Shown: positions 24,484-35,271, counted from the stretch's first letter. The stretch: 64,000 nucleotides of DNA from Dryas octopetala (GCA_963921425.1 OY992836.1:20873889-20937888); one strand, 5' to 3'. Notes: generated from the letters alone by a model not told the origin. Numbers and translations are program-made.

Positions 24484-24950
24484 AAATTCAAATTAACAAA
24501 AGTAATCACATTTATTTGATTCAAAGCTGTACGGAACCGAAGCATATAAACCCTAAGGCATTGTTTGGCTGCTGAGGGAACAGTGAAGGATCATAAAGCA
24601 CAAAGCTAGAAAATTGTGGAATTCACGTGATTGGGATTGTCAGCAACCAAATAGACCACAAATCGGAAGGTGGAGAATCAGAGTGAGAGAGCACAATTGG
24701 AAGGACTAATGCGAACAGTTTGGGGAATATTCCGGCTGGATTCTTACCCGAAAACGATAATATTAGGGAGGGGAGTCGCCGAAGAGTGAAGTCGCCGAAG
24801 AGTGAAGGTATATAGGTTATCGGAGCTCAGGAAGCCGGAATTGAGCTGTCTCGGATCGGACCGGACAGGTCGCGGCTCGGAGAGAGAAGGAGAGATGAGA
24901 AATGAGTCCGAATTCACCGCTGATGGTGAAAATGGCGTCGGAGCTCGTCG
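24347..24950 (-). promoter_or_regulatory. 5' UTR and promoter side of SOS2
   Basis: The stretch contains a 28-base A run (about 24452-24479, T run in sense) and a GC-richer block (24720-24950) that probably marks the transcription start region. No TATA box was recognised on the minus strand. Confidence 0.3.
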
Positions 24951-26451
24951 TTTTTTACATACATGAGAATTACAAATGGACGTGACGTGTTCACTTACCC
25001 GAAAAAACGGAAAAAATTGTAAAAGTAATTTTCGCCCTTAAACACTTTTTTATTTTTTGCCAAGAATTTTCGCCTTTGCCACGTGATATATAAATATTAA
25101 ATACCCACATAAACTATTAAGTCTATTATCAAGGGACTTGCTTAAATAGTTAAGTGTTCGGTGTTCTTGGCCAAAAAAAAAGAAAAGTGTTCGGTGTTCC
25201 TCGCCCCAACACAACTTGTTTGAATTAACTAATTAAGAATCAAGGCAAATTGGTGTTATGGATTGGTTTAGAAATGAGATCAACGTGAGATTATAAGTTT
25301 AAATACACGACACAAAAATATACTCTACTATAATAAATATTTACAAGTAAGTCAATGATAATAAAGATCAATATGAGCTGAATTGTAAATTCTATATTTA
25401 AAGTTAAATTTTATGTGCAAAATTCATAGGCATCTATTTTTGTAATCCTTGAATTTTATATATTTGTTTTTTTTTTTTATTCTATCATTGAATCTGTGTA
25501 TGACATTCAAACTCATGTTTGAATTCTCACAGAGTTAACCACTCTCACATCTACTTATACTTTGTTCATAATTAAAAATTGTAGAATTTACATGGCCAAA
25601 TTTTTTTTTGTAGAATTTACCATGTTTATACCCAATAAAGAATAAGTCATGAAATTAAAAGAAGGAAAAGTTTTGTAATTAACCACTTGGGTCAAAAAGT
25701 CAAAACAAAGACGGGATTAAATATTGAAGACAGGAGATATAAACTTGTATTAAACTAAATGAGAGCAATGAAGATGATGCTGACTGCAAAAATTATTTGC
25801 TATATATATAGTTTACACATTGATAAACAGCTAAGATGCAATTTGATCTTGCTTATCAATGGAGCTCTGCTCTCGATCATTGTTTGACCAAAGGATGACT
25901 TACTGTTTTTTGGTTTTAAAATAAATTGCTTGAGTTAAGTATACTTTTTAAACAATTTAACAATTAAAAACCAATATTTTTAACAACGATAATATGAATG
26001 TATATTGCTGTAGAGTCCCAATTTGAAAGTCCACATGATGTTTATTTGTGATAGATGTACTTGACAAATGCAGCCTAATATGAAGATCATTTCAGACAGC
26101 TTTGGATAAAAGAACGAGTCATCCACAAGGACTAATTGAACATGTACTGTATATCCACATCACCTCATTACAAGCTTATCCGGCTATCTCATCTGACTGT
26201 TGGGCCGGGTTGGGCCGATCTGTAGTTTGGTGTTGATGGATTGGGCTGGTTGGCTTAATCCGTTGAAGAAGTTGATCATCTTAGAAGATAACAGAAGAGC
26301 ATCGTATAGCAAAACAACAGCCCTCCTTTATCTGCTACGGCGCACTTGAGGAGCACAAGGGTGGTCCACCCGCTAGGAGTTAGCTTTAGCTTCATGGAGT
26401 TCACTCCATATGTTTGAGAAATCGACTGTGTGAAACTCCAGCACTCAAAAA
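24951..26451. other. Intergenic DNA, divergent promoters
   Basis: AT-rich DNA with no recognised gene. A direct repeat aagtgttcggtgttc occurs twice near 25150-25200. The last 300 bases should include the promoter of the zinc-finger gene. Confidence 0.4.
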
Positions 26452-27294
26452 ATGATTCCAAAGCCACTGCGCACGGTGGGCACAGTAACCAATCTTGCTT
26501 CCTCTGCCACAATCGGGGCGCTTCGGTTGGCCATCGAATCCAAACGGGTAAAAAGACCAAAAACCCACCTTTTGAACTTTCTTCTTCTTCTCTTTTTTGC
26601 TAATTGCTCTCTTATTATTAGTTTTTTGGGTGGGTTTTTGGCAGAAAAGGGTTGCATTGCCTTGTGGGGTTTGTAGAGGGAAAGGGTTTTATATGTGCAA
26701 GCTATGCAAAGGGAATGCCACCATTCAATGGTCTCCTCTGTATGACCCAATAGCCATCAACCCCTGTCTTTGCCCAACCTGTGATGGCAATAGGTTAGTG
26801 AATAGTGATACTTTTTTGCATATCAATTTTTGGGTTAGTGTTGCTCAAAATGAGTATGGGTAAAAATGTTGCCTTTTTTCTCTTTTCTTCTCAAAATTGC
26901 TTGTTTGTTCAAGTGGGTTTTCTTCTGTTTGTTATGTACATTCCAAGAAAATAAATCCTAAACCCATAATGTGCCAATTGATTTTTTTTTCTTTCCCTGT
27001 TTAAAGTAATAAAAGTGGCAGAGGAGATAAAAGCCCAACTTAAAAGTTGTATTGAAGCAAAGGTTTTGATGTAAATATGTAAGAAGTGGGAACATTAGGG
27101 ATGATTGAAAGCATACTGAATGGCTGTGTTTTTATTAGAAGGTATCATTTTATTTGATAACTATATGTGTCTTCAGGCAGAATTAAGTTTACAGTTTTCC
27201 TTTGTTAGAATGCTTATGTGATGTTTGGATGTTTTTTCCATGGGATTGCAGGGTACAACACTGTCTTAACTGTCTAGGGAAGGGATACAATTGA
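26452..27294 (+). CDS. DnaJ-type cysteine-rich zinc-finger protein (95 aa)
   Basis: Exons 26452-26547, 26645-26793 and 27252-27294 join to 95 residues. After an N-terminal segment (MIPKPLRTVGTVTNLASSAT) come four CxxCxGxx motifs or close variants: CGVCRGKG, CKLCKGN, CPTCDGN and CLNCLGKGY. This is the layout of the DnaJ central zinc-binding domain, which folds around two zinc ions. Plant proteins that have this domain alone, such as the BSD2 type, act as chaperones or redox helpers, often in plastids. No J-domain is present. The N-terminus is hydroxylated and lacks acidic residues, which would allow organelle targeting, but this is inference. The DnaJ-type fold call is firm; the biological role is not known. 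Confidence 0.8.
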
Positions 27295-27465
27295 GTTGTA
27301 AGAATCAGAATATTTGATTCTTCAGTTTTGATATCTTAATCATGCAAGTCTCATATCATCTATGTACTCAACCTGTTTTCTATCAGTTATAAATGCATCC
27401 AAGTCTTCTGAGACTATTTCCATCTTTCTTATAACTCAGGAGTGGAAGATTCAGGTTCAGATTCA

Positions 27466-27835
27466 GCCATGTCTTTCAAGCTCTGCCACTGGCTAGGAGT
27501 GTGTTTGATGAAATGCCGAATAGGGATCTGGTTTCGTGGAATGCATCGCTATCAGGTTACTCTCAAGAGGGGAAGCCATGGGCTTGAAGCGATTTTGGTA
27601 TTTATTCAAACGTGGGAGAAGAGATGGAGCTGGTATCTATTAGTGTAGTTTCAGATTGCTGTCATGAGAAGAATTTAGAACTTGGGAGACAGATAAAATC
27701 AGGATATGGCAGTCATGTATCAGTTTGTAATGTATTGAACTCGACATATTCCAAGTGTGAGGTTATTGAAGATGCAAAATTGGTCTTTTTTAATTCATGA
27801 ATGATCGCAATGTAGTGGCTTGGACTACAATTGTA
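27466..27835 (+). pseudogene. PPR protein fragment, copy A
   Basis: Broken pieces of an E-type pentatricopeptide repeat protein lie in shifting frames: ARSVFDEMPNRDLVSWNA, GYSQEGK, LEAILVFIQ, DCCHEKNLELGRQI, KSGYGSHVSVCNVL, YSKCEVIEDAKLVFF and NDRNVVAWTTIV. There are several frameshifts, a stop and a deletion of about five residues between GRQI and KSGYG. The source resembles the mitochondrial PPR protein family of Arabidopsis At4g32430, from memory. It cannot encode a working protein. Confidence 0.8.
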
Positions 27836-27960
27836 ATGGTCCGCAAAAAAAGCAAGGACGCTAGTGTAAGCCACCGGATAAAAAACAACCCCATTTGAAT
27901 TCACCCCATCAGCAAAATTCAATGCACCCTCCACTTGTTCTAGAGGTTGTGTACCACAAC
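27836..27960 (-). pseudogene. Inverted PPR fragment joined to copy A
   Basis: On the minus strand the sequence reads EGALNFADGVNSNGVVFYP then VAYTSVLAFFADHYNC. This looks like an earlier part of the same PPR protein family (pattern ALNFALRMNxxGVVFDPVTYT). It directly abuts copy A but points the other way, so a local inversion has occurred. Confidence 0.6.
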
Positions 27961-28938
27961 CTCCTCATAGAGCTCTATGCCCATGCCGGTAACAGCATGG
28001 ACACTCTTAGATGTGCCGAAACCAATTGAAGTTATTGAACCCAATCTCACCAAAATTGATCCCTTGGTGGTGAATGAAGTACATGAACTGTCACACAAAA
28101 AATATGAGACTCACCATAAATAATTATATAATAGTAACTTGAGCACTATGTTTTGGCAAAATTGAACTATGAAATGTAAAGAGTAAATTGACAAAATGCC
28201 CGAGACTTTTTTACTAGATTTTCAATTTGGAAATTTTAGGACTCAAAGTTTTGAAATTGTGTCAACCCCCAATACTACTCCAAAATCACTATAAACTCAC
28301 CAAATAAATGGAATAACTAAAAAAAAAAAAGCACACGATTTGGCAATTTGCATCTATAAATTATAACCCATTGTTTTGATTGTGAAATAGTTCTAGTTGG
28401 TTAAATTTAAACATTTCGGTGGTGGTCAGATGATGAAAATTGGTTTGTCTGAAAGAGGGACTGTGTGGATAAAACATGGGTATTTTGGGAATGTGAATAG
28501 GGTTTAGTAAGTGGATGTGGGGTGTAGTTAGCATCTAAGGCAGACAACAAGGGTCTTTTTAGTGGATGTGATTTTGTTGGTATATAAAAAGAGCATTAAA
28601 CTGTTTGTTGCTTAGGGCGTTGGAGACTGTTGCGGCTGGTGTTGCGGCTCAGGTTGCGGCTTCGCCTTGGAGTCTCCACAAGGTAAAAAAAGTTTCTAAT
28701 TCCGAAATTAACAGTGCTATAGTGATTTTTGCTCTATAAAAAAGTTTTTTTATTTTTATCCTCCTTTCTCTTCCGGTTTGGAGTCCGGCGCCGGCAATTT
28801 TTTCTCCAAAACCAGCTTTTGCGATTCAACTTATTTCAACGGCAATGTATTCATTTTCCATGTAAGTTAGGGTTTATTAAGACCCTAATTCATACAGACA
28901 AGTTAAAACCCTAGGTGTTTCAGTCATTGGAGCTCGTC
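27961..28938. other. Non-coding stretch before the FKBP-like fragment
   Basis: No coding frame is recognisable in the first 600 bases. The last 300 bases hold a GC-rich piece (28618-28682) ending in cacaag|gtaaaa, which could be a 5' UTR exon of the FKBP-like sequence. TATA-like atataaaaag lies near 28580. Confidence 0.35.
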
Positions 28939-30106
28939 ATGGGAGTGACAAAGAAAGTTCTGAGCCATGGAGCCGGTCCCGATTTGGATGACAATGAGAA
29001 AGTCACCGTTGACTTTACGGGTTACGTTGGTGGAAATTATGATTTGAGTCGGGGGTGCTTTTTTAGGTGAGTTTTTTCGTGTATTTGTTTTATGTATGTG
29101 TTTTTCAAGGGAATGAGTTTATTTACAATTTTTTTTAATGCTCTGTGCAGCACGAAAGACGATATGCTATTCACATTCATAATTGGGCGCCGGTCATGTG
29201 ATCAGAGGTAAGTATGTATATATTTGTGTTCCTTTTTTTTTTATTTATATTTTTTTTCAACAGTCTGCAATTGCAAACACACAAAGAAATAAAATATCAT
29301 AATCACAAATCAATCAGACACTCGTATTGAAATAACAAACAAAGGGTTCACTACCTTCTGTTCATTCACTGCGGCATTCAGAACTTCTATTTTAAAAACT
29401 AAATGCATACGAGGTGACACCTCCTTTGCAGGATATCCGCTTCTGCCAAATCCATAAGCCGGCGAGCACTGCAGGAATGCAACTTCACCAACCTTCATTC
29501 CCCGAACACCTTTATTAAACCCTATAAATGGGTCATGAAAAATATAAATTAAAAAGAATGAATACAAATATATACATATTTACCTCTGATCACATGACCC
29601 GCACCAATTATGAATGTGAATACGAAGGACGATATGCCATTCACATTCATAATTGGCGCAGATCATGTGATTAGAGGTAAATATGTATATATTTGTGTTC
29701 ATTCTTTTTAATTTATATTTTTCATGACTCATTTATAGGGTTTGATAAAGGTGTTCGGGGAATGAAGGTTGGTGAAGTTGCACTCCTGCAATGCTCGCCG
29801 GCTTATGGATTTGGCAGGAGCGGATATCCTGCAAAGGAGGTGCCACCTCGTATACATTTAGTTTTTAAAATAGAAGTTCTGAGTGCCGTAGTGAATGAAC
29901 AAAAGGTAGTGAATCCTTTGTTTGTTATTTCAATACGAGTGTCTGATTGATTTGTGATTATGATATTTTGTTTGTGTGTGTGTTTGCAATTGCAGACTGT
30001 TGAATCAGTTATGCAAGCGAGAGAGAGGCAACAGAGGGAGGAGAGAGATCGGGAGGCAAGGTGGAAGGAGCAGCGAAAGGAGAGTGAACGGGAGGAGAGG
30101 CAGTGA
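28939..30106 (+). pseudogene. FKBP12-like prolyl isomerase, rearranged
   Basis: Exon 1 (28939-29066) reads MGVTKKVLSHGAGP, EKVTVDFTGYV and YDLSRGCFF, matching the start of plant FKBP12. Exon 2 (from 29152) gives STKDDMLFTFIIG, then an extra G in ttgggcgcc breaks the frame before what should read AGHVIRG. The following exon exists twice in inverted copies. The forward copy reads GFDKGVRGMKVGEVALLQCS, PAYGFGRSGYPAKEVPP and LVFKIEVLSA. A further exon adds a charged tail (TVESVMQARERQQREERDRE) ending at a stop at 30104-30106. FKBP12 proteins are cytosolic peptidyl-prolyl isomerases, but the frameshift and inverted copy argue against a working product. Confidence 0.75.
29258..30002. repeat. Large palindrome made of FKBP exons
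   Basis: The left arm (29258-29621) and right arm (29639-30002) are inverted copies with few differences, separated by a 17-base loop. Each arm holds the end of exon 2, an intron, the GFDKGVRG exon, the next intron and seven bases of the following exon. The arms are of nearly equal length (364 bases each). Confidence 0.9.
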
Positions 30107-30859
30107 ACCCAAAGGCCTACCTGCTGGCCGATGCACAGCTTATAGTGACAATACTGGACCTGATTCGACAAGCAGCGAACTACAGGCAGCTTAGAAAGGG
30201 TGCTAATGAAGGTATGTTTCTTATGCCTGTGTCTGTTTTTTGCTGTCATTCTTCTTTTTTGTATGCTTATATAAATTTTTGGAATTTGTTTTATGGCATT
30301 TTACAGCAACTAAGACACTCAACAGGGGCATTTCTGAGTTCGTAGTGATGGCTGCAGATACTACGCTGTTAATGGGTATGATTGTGGTTTATGGCTAGAC
30401 ATGGATGCACCTATTTCAAATTCTAGACTGCAATTTGCATTTCATTTTTTCTCAAGAGTCAATGTTTTCTTCATGTTGTGTGAAACTGATTTGTAAGTTA
30501 ATAACTGCATACTTCTCAGTTTTTGTTGTCATATATAATCCATATGAATATAAATTGTGCAATTTCAATTTAAGTTGTATTTAACTTTCCTAATAACCTA
30601 TGATGAACTGTCTGTCTATGGAAGCAAACTTGTTTTTACTGAAATTTTTCTTTCATACTCTTAACTTAAAACTCTTTTATTTTGGCAGGGTGTGCCCTAT
30701 GTATTTGTCCCATCAAAGGAAGCACTTGGCCGTGCATGTGGTCAAAGAAGACCTGTTATTGCTTGTTCTGTGACTACAAATGAGGGAAGCCATTTAAGTT
30801 CACAAGTACAACAACTGCAGGATGCCATTGAGAAGTTCCCTCTCCAAAATAGTGCATAA
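30088..30859 (+). pseudogene. SNU13 / NHP2L1-like fragment
   Basis: The frame starting [15 protein letters not shown] continues [20 protein letters not shown] up to a donor at 30212. Exon 30307-30375 gives [19 protein letters not shown]. The exon from 30689 gives [32 protein letters not shown] and ends at a stop at 30857-30859. SNU13 is the 15.5K protein that binds kink-turns in U4 snRNA and box C/D snoRNA. Here the start codon is lost (the bases before ACG GGA GGA are tga). About 17 residues (the PLEILLHLPLLAEDK part) are missing, and splicing as drawn shifts the frame, so it is a pseudogene. The first 19 bases overlap the tail exon of the FKBP-like sequence. Confidence 0.85.
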
Positions 30860-31119
30860 TCAGGTGTGATGGGCCTCTCTCAGACTGTAGTGGTTGCCCT
30901 TTCAGAGGCTTGTAGGTCAGGAAGTTTTGTAATGTTGACTTGCATTTAAATTTTTGTTTCAATGAACTGCGTGCAGCTTAGTCTAATGACTTTGTCCGAA
31001 TCCAACTTGACTTTAGGTTTTGTAGTTTGAAAATCAATGATGCATATTAAAAATTAAGCTTTACTCAACTTTCAAGTTTGCGGTTGGTTTTGTTCGATTG
31101 TTTGTATTTGTATCTGTAT

Positions 31120-31733
31120 CTGTAGGCTAAAGTGAAGATTGAGGGCATGACTCCGACCTTGGTGATAAAGCTATTGTAAACATGGACATTATGTTTTGAC
31201 AAAACCCCCGTCTTTATGCAATACCCATGAATCATTTGGCCTTCTTCCACCATCTTCCTAATTGATATAGCATGAATTAATTAATCCAACAAATGTAACA
31301 ATATCATCATTTGGATATATTCCATCCAATCTCATCTCATTAAATAGGGAGATTGCGATAATGGTAGTCCAAGACACTACATTGCAATCATAGTAGTCCA
31401 AGATACTACATTGCGATCATTCATGAATTAAAAAGACCAATTTTGCATCTTCAATAACCTCACACTTGAACATGTCGAGTTCAATACAATACAAACTGAT
31501 ACATGACTGCCATATCCTGATTTTATCTGTCTCCCAAGTTCTAAATTCTTCTCATGACAGCAATCTGAAACTACAATAATAGAGGAGACATGATCAAGCT
31601 GCATCTCTTCTCCCACCGTTTGTATAAAGACCAAAATCGCTTCAAACCCAGGGTTTCCCCTCTTGAGAGTAACCTGATAGCAATGCATTCCACGATTGCA
31701 TCTCATCAAACACACTCCTAGCCAGTGGCTGAG
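31120..31733 (-). pseudogene. PPR protein fragment, copy B (inverted)
   Basis: The minus strand holds the same PPR segment as copy A (LEAILVFIQ, DCCHEKNLELGRQI, KSGYGSHVSVC, ending near NDRNVV) and continues further with SLFNEMRLDG, VTFVGLIN, MVEEGQMIHGYCIKTGVLS and NVHVYNSFITK. Frameshifts and stops break it repeatedly. It shares with copy A the missing residues between GRQI and KSGYG. Confidence 0.8.
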
Positions 31734-31739
31734 CTAGAA

Positions 31740-32683
31740 ATTCATCATAATGGGGGGCAAATTGAACCCATATTCACAATGCTGAAATTCTAATACTTCA
31801 TCCACTTAATTGAACCCAAAAAAAAAAAAAAAATTCCAATAAAAATCTGTAAAATCAACTTTATAGGGAATCCATGATCCATTTTTTCATGCTTGGTGTG
31901 GCTCAATGTCGACCTTCAATGTCCTATAGACAGATTGGACTGTTGTGGAAGCTAGTATGCATAAAAAAATGTAAAGTCGGAACATCCAATCAACCTATTG
32001 GGGTTAGAAACCATATTCTAATGGGGTCAGAACCAAATATGTTAGGTGTTAAACTTTACTGCATGCATGTATATATGATACATTAATTTAACAGATCATT
32101 TATAGCAACAAGATCAAAAGCCATCAATTCTTATAACAAGGGTTGCTATGAGTTGAAGCTGCAATAACAAATTCAAAAATGGAAGATGAACTGCCTCTAG
32201 ATATAAACAATATAAACAATCTGGTCCTAAGACGTACTCCTAACAAAGCTCACATGCATAGATGATACGTGTGTGCACAGGCATTGGCTCGATAGGCCTT
32301 TGTACCCATTTCATTCAGAGATATATGATCATAAAAACAAAACCACCGTCCTAATAATGATTATTGATATAGCAACAACACAGACTTCCCAAGTTATAAG
32401 ACCGCATGGATGGAACGGAGAGACATGAAAGGTACGAGTGCAAGGTGATACTCCAAAATTCTAATTAGTGAGACATAATATATATATATATATAGAATAC
32501 TCCCAAATTCTAATTAGTGAGACATGATATATGTATAGAGAGAGAGAGTGTGTTACTGGCCTAGCTCTAATCTAAATTATAATTTGCACAACATAATAAT
32601 TAACAGAGAGTTAAACATAAATATCCTTATAAATAAGATAGATCACTAACTGGAACCTAGCCAGCTAGAGCAAGAATCATCCA
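31740..32683. other. Intergenic DNA beside the DUF295 gene
   Basis: No gene was recognised. Two near-identical blocks (tccaaaattctaattagtgagacat and tcccaaattctaattagtgagacat, about 32453-32524) flank an AT microsatellite. The right end probably holds the 3' UTR of the DUF295 gene. Confidence 0.4.
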
Positions 32684-33898
32684 TCAAATGGGGTGCATAA
32701 ACCAAAGCGCAGGTGCTGACACGTAGTTGAGCTTGTGCTTGCCTTCCTCTTGATCCAAGTCCGAGTCATCCGAGTCCGAGCGCTCGTGCAAATAGTATTT
32801 CTTGGAGTAAAGTTGTGCACTGGTTCCGTCCTCTAAATTGAAAACTCCTGCCATATGATAATCAAAATCTTCTTTATCAAAATCCTTTCGCATCAGTAGT
32901 AATGCAGTAGTTGAGTCATCGACATAGTATATGGAATTTGGCTGGCACCCAGGATAGCTTGAAGCCAAAACAGAAATGGATGGACTGCGATCACCCACAA
33001 AGAGAGCCTCATCGCCAATGCTTTTTACCTCAACCTGCTGCACAATGGATCGATCAGCATCAAAAACCAACTTGTAAACCATGAAGAAGCTCTCAATCAC
33101 ATCCCACACTTGGTGTTTAATAATTAAAAATCTTCGAACATGCAATAGGTCTCCGTTGGTTGATTCCACAAGATATGCCCGAACAGAAGATCGGAACATA
33201 TCATTTGCAGGCGGTAATGCTTTGTGTTGCTGTCTGCTGTTGCTGCTACTTTCTACATCGAATGACACAATCATTCCCAACGAATTTTCAACTACGTAGA
33301 CTTGGCCTTTATAAAAAATAGCATCCGAAAACCGACATGGTTTGTTGTGGTGTTCTTCTCTGAAGGGAGTCCAAATCTTTTGTCCTAGTTTAATGAAAGA
33401 AAGCACGGAACGATTAATGGACAATGCTATGACCACACAATTGTCTGGATTCAAAGTGGGATCAGCGGACAAGATAAGCTTGACGTCATTGCATGGAAGG
33501 ATGCCATTTACAGGAGGAAGACAAATGGGCAGTTGATCTTCCCTGAAAGGGTTGAGGAGATCTATAAGAGGCCGCTCGCAAGATTGTTCTGAACAATCTA
33601 ATTGAAGCTTGGCAAACCAACCATGACCACACCCAACACAGTAGCTAAGGGTGTCATCTATCTCAGTAAGCATTGGTAACTGAATATTAATGTCGCACAA
33701 CTTTCTTTTAAAAACGCTGTAAAATTGTTCTTTGGGTTTATCTCCGGGGATCATGAGCATAGGAAGTCCTTGGGAAGTAATGGAAGCAGTCATACTCCTA
33801 CTACAGGGCTTCATCTTCATCTTCATTTTCTTACCACAGGGCTTCATCTTCTTTTTCATCTTCATCTTCCGAACACAGGCATTCTCCTTCATCTTCAT
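32684..33898 (-). CDS. DUF295 family protein (404 aa)
   Basis: One coding exon encodes 404 residues. The N-terminus is a low-complexity Lys/Met run (KMKMKKKMKPCGKKMKMKMK). The DUF295 body covers about residues 70-370: GHGWFAKLQLDCSE, LIDLLNPF, QLPICLPP, FIKLGQKIWTPF, FSDAIFYKGQVYVVENSLG, YLVESTNGDLLHVRRF, VEVKSIGDEALFVGD, GCQPNSIYYVDD and the acidic tail. No F-box is visible, so this is the DUF295-only form, a predicted beta-propeller of unknown function. The start was chosen as the first ATG after an acceptor (tctgtag at 33915-33921); a 5' UTR exon ends at 34247 with a good donor. A TATA box (minus strand gtataaaag) lies at 34336-34344. The leader carries a 21-codon upstream frame whose stop overlaps this start. 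Confidence 0.85.
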   Translation of the reverse strand: MKMKENACVRKMKMKKKMKPCGKKMKMKMKPCSRSMTASITSQGLPMLMIPGDKPKEQFYSVFKRKLCDINIQLPMLTEIDDTLSYCVGCGHGWFAKLQLDCSEQSCERPLIDLLNPFREDQLPICLPPVNGILPCNDVKLILSADPTLNPDNCVVIALSINRSVLSFIKLGQKIWTPFREEHHNKPCRFSDAIFYKGQVYVVENSLGMIVSFDVESSSNSRQQHKALPPANDMFRSSVRAYLVESTNGDLLHVRRFLIIKHQVWDVIESFFMVYKLVFDADRSIVQQVEVKSIGDEALFVGDRSPSISVLASSYPGCQPNSIYYVDDSTTALLLMRKDFDKEDFDYHMAGVFNLEDGTSAQLYSKKYYLHERSDSDDSDLDQEEGKHKLNYVSAPALWFMHPI

Positions 33899-34292
33899 CT
33901 TCCTAACTTTAAAGCTACAGAACCAGAAAAGAAGAAAAGAACAAAGTAGAATATATATATGACAATTATGAAAGAGAGAGCAATTAGAATCAGAAAAGCA
34001 TAAAAGAACACTTGCTTCAGTCTTTAGTCTACATATTATATCTACACTATTATAGTATAGTAACAAACCGACTCCGACCTCTCTTACTTAAATCTTAATT
34101 GATTATAAAGGCAAATCCCCCAATAATGACAGCCCTAAATACAATAAAATCCCTAACTTAAATTATTGGAATTAGCATTTAGCAATCAATTTTGTTGAAT
34201 AGATTAGCCCTAGATTTAGAATCAGCGAGTGAGATAGAAAGAGTACCTGGTGTTGAAAACAAAATAGTTTGGCTGGGAGGCTGACGATGCAT
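33895..34292 (-). promoter_or_regulatory. Spliced upstream ORF (21 codons) of the DUF295 gene
   Basis: An ATG at 34290-34292 in the 5' UTR exon opens a frame MHRQPPSQTILFSTP, which crosses the proposed leader intron (33915-34246) and continues ALKLGR to a TGA at 33895-33897. That stop overlaps the main ATG (33896-33898) as ATGA. It could allow reinitiation or dampen translation. It depends on the inferred intron. Confidence 0.5.
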
Positions 34293-35075
34293 GGGTAAAT
34301 GTTAGAATGAGGAGACGGCAGAGCTGCAAGGTGGCCTTTTATACACTATTTAAAGTTTAAACCCAAACCCTATTATTCCTCAACAACTAGTTGTTTATAA
34401 CTTTATAGAGTGCCCCCAACTATCAGCCATGTCTCACTTTGCACCCCACCCCACCCCAAACTTTAACTTTAATTCACTTTGCACCCCAAACTTTAACTTA
34501 ATAGAATTACTACAGTTCATGTTTATAGTATTATTACTAGCTTCTAGGCACATTAAATGACTTTTTTATTATTTACTCATAGCCGATTAGTGCCGGCCGT
34601 CCAAGCTAATTACATTTTAAAATAATAAAAGATAGCAAATAATATTAACTAAAGTTGTGTATTTGTGCGTGCGTGTGTGTTGTTTTTTTTGGTGGGGGGG
34701 GGGCATCTCTGTGGGGAGCTGGTAATGGTAGATCTGCCATGCTCAAGAAAAAGAGGAGAAAGGTCAAGGATAGATAAACCTCTTTGGGCATAAAATGACG
34801 AAAAACCCCTTGAAAAGAGGGTCATATGTGCGGCAAATGATTTTTCCTAACATAAGTTATGACGGAAACATACTCAGGTGGCATATTGCAAAAACAAAAA
34901 AATTAATTAATTTTAGATGATAAAGTGCAAATGGGTGCAAAGTTCAGGTAGGTATAAAGTGTAAAAAAGCTAATAATGTTAACTAAAGATTTTTTTTTTA
35001 ACGAGAGTAGTACTAGGATGAGTGATCTTTTGACAAGTTTTTGTGTTGCACCTCTATCTTTCTTTTCTCTTTTGC

Positions 35076-35164
35076 AGTTATTGGATAACCCAGTTAAAAG
35101 AGTCATAAAATTACTTACAATGCACCCAAGTTCGATCTCTCCTCTCTCAACTAAAAAAAAAAAA
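35076..35164 (+). mobile_element. tRNA-derived SINE-like fragment (plus strand)
   Basis: The sequence ttattggataacccagtt resembles a decayed polymerase III A box. aagttcgatctctcc, 40 bases later, is a good B box, and an A run follows. It is partner to the inverted copy just downstream. Confidence 0.5.
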
Positions 35165-35190
35165 GTTTTTCTTTTTTGGAGTGTAGTTTT

Positions 35191-35271
35191 GTTTTTTTTT
35201 AAAGGGGGGATCAAACTTGAGTGTATTGTAGATAAATTTATGGCACTTCCAACTGAGCTATCCAACAACTG
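35191..35271 (-). mobile_element. tRNA-derived SINE-like fragment (minus strand)
   Basis: The minus strand reads gttggatagctcagttgg, a perfect-looking A box (tagctcagttgg), and then caagtttgatcccccc, a B box with one C-to-T change, followed by a T/A-rich tail. Together with the plus-strand copy it forms a head-out inverted pair with the A-rich tails facing each other. Confidence 0.55.

Noticed and set aside
29310-29567. Minus-strand FKBP frame as a second gene
   Set aside because: It is the inverted arm of the palindrome and has no first exon or promoter of its own.
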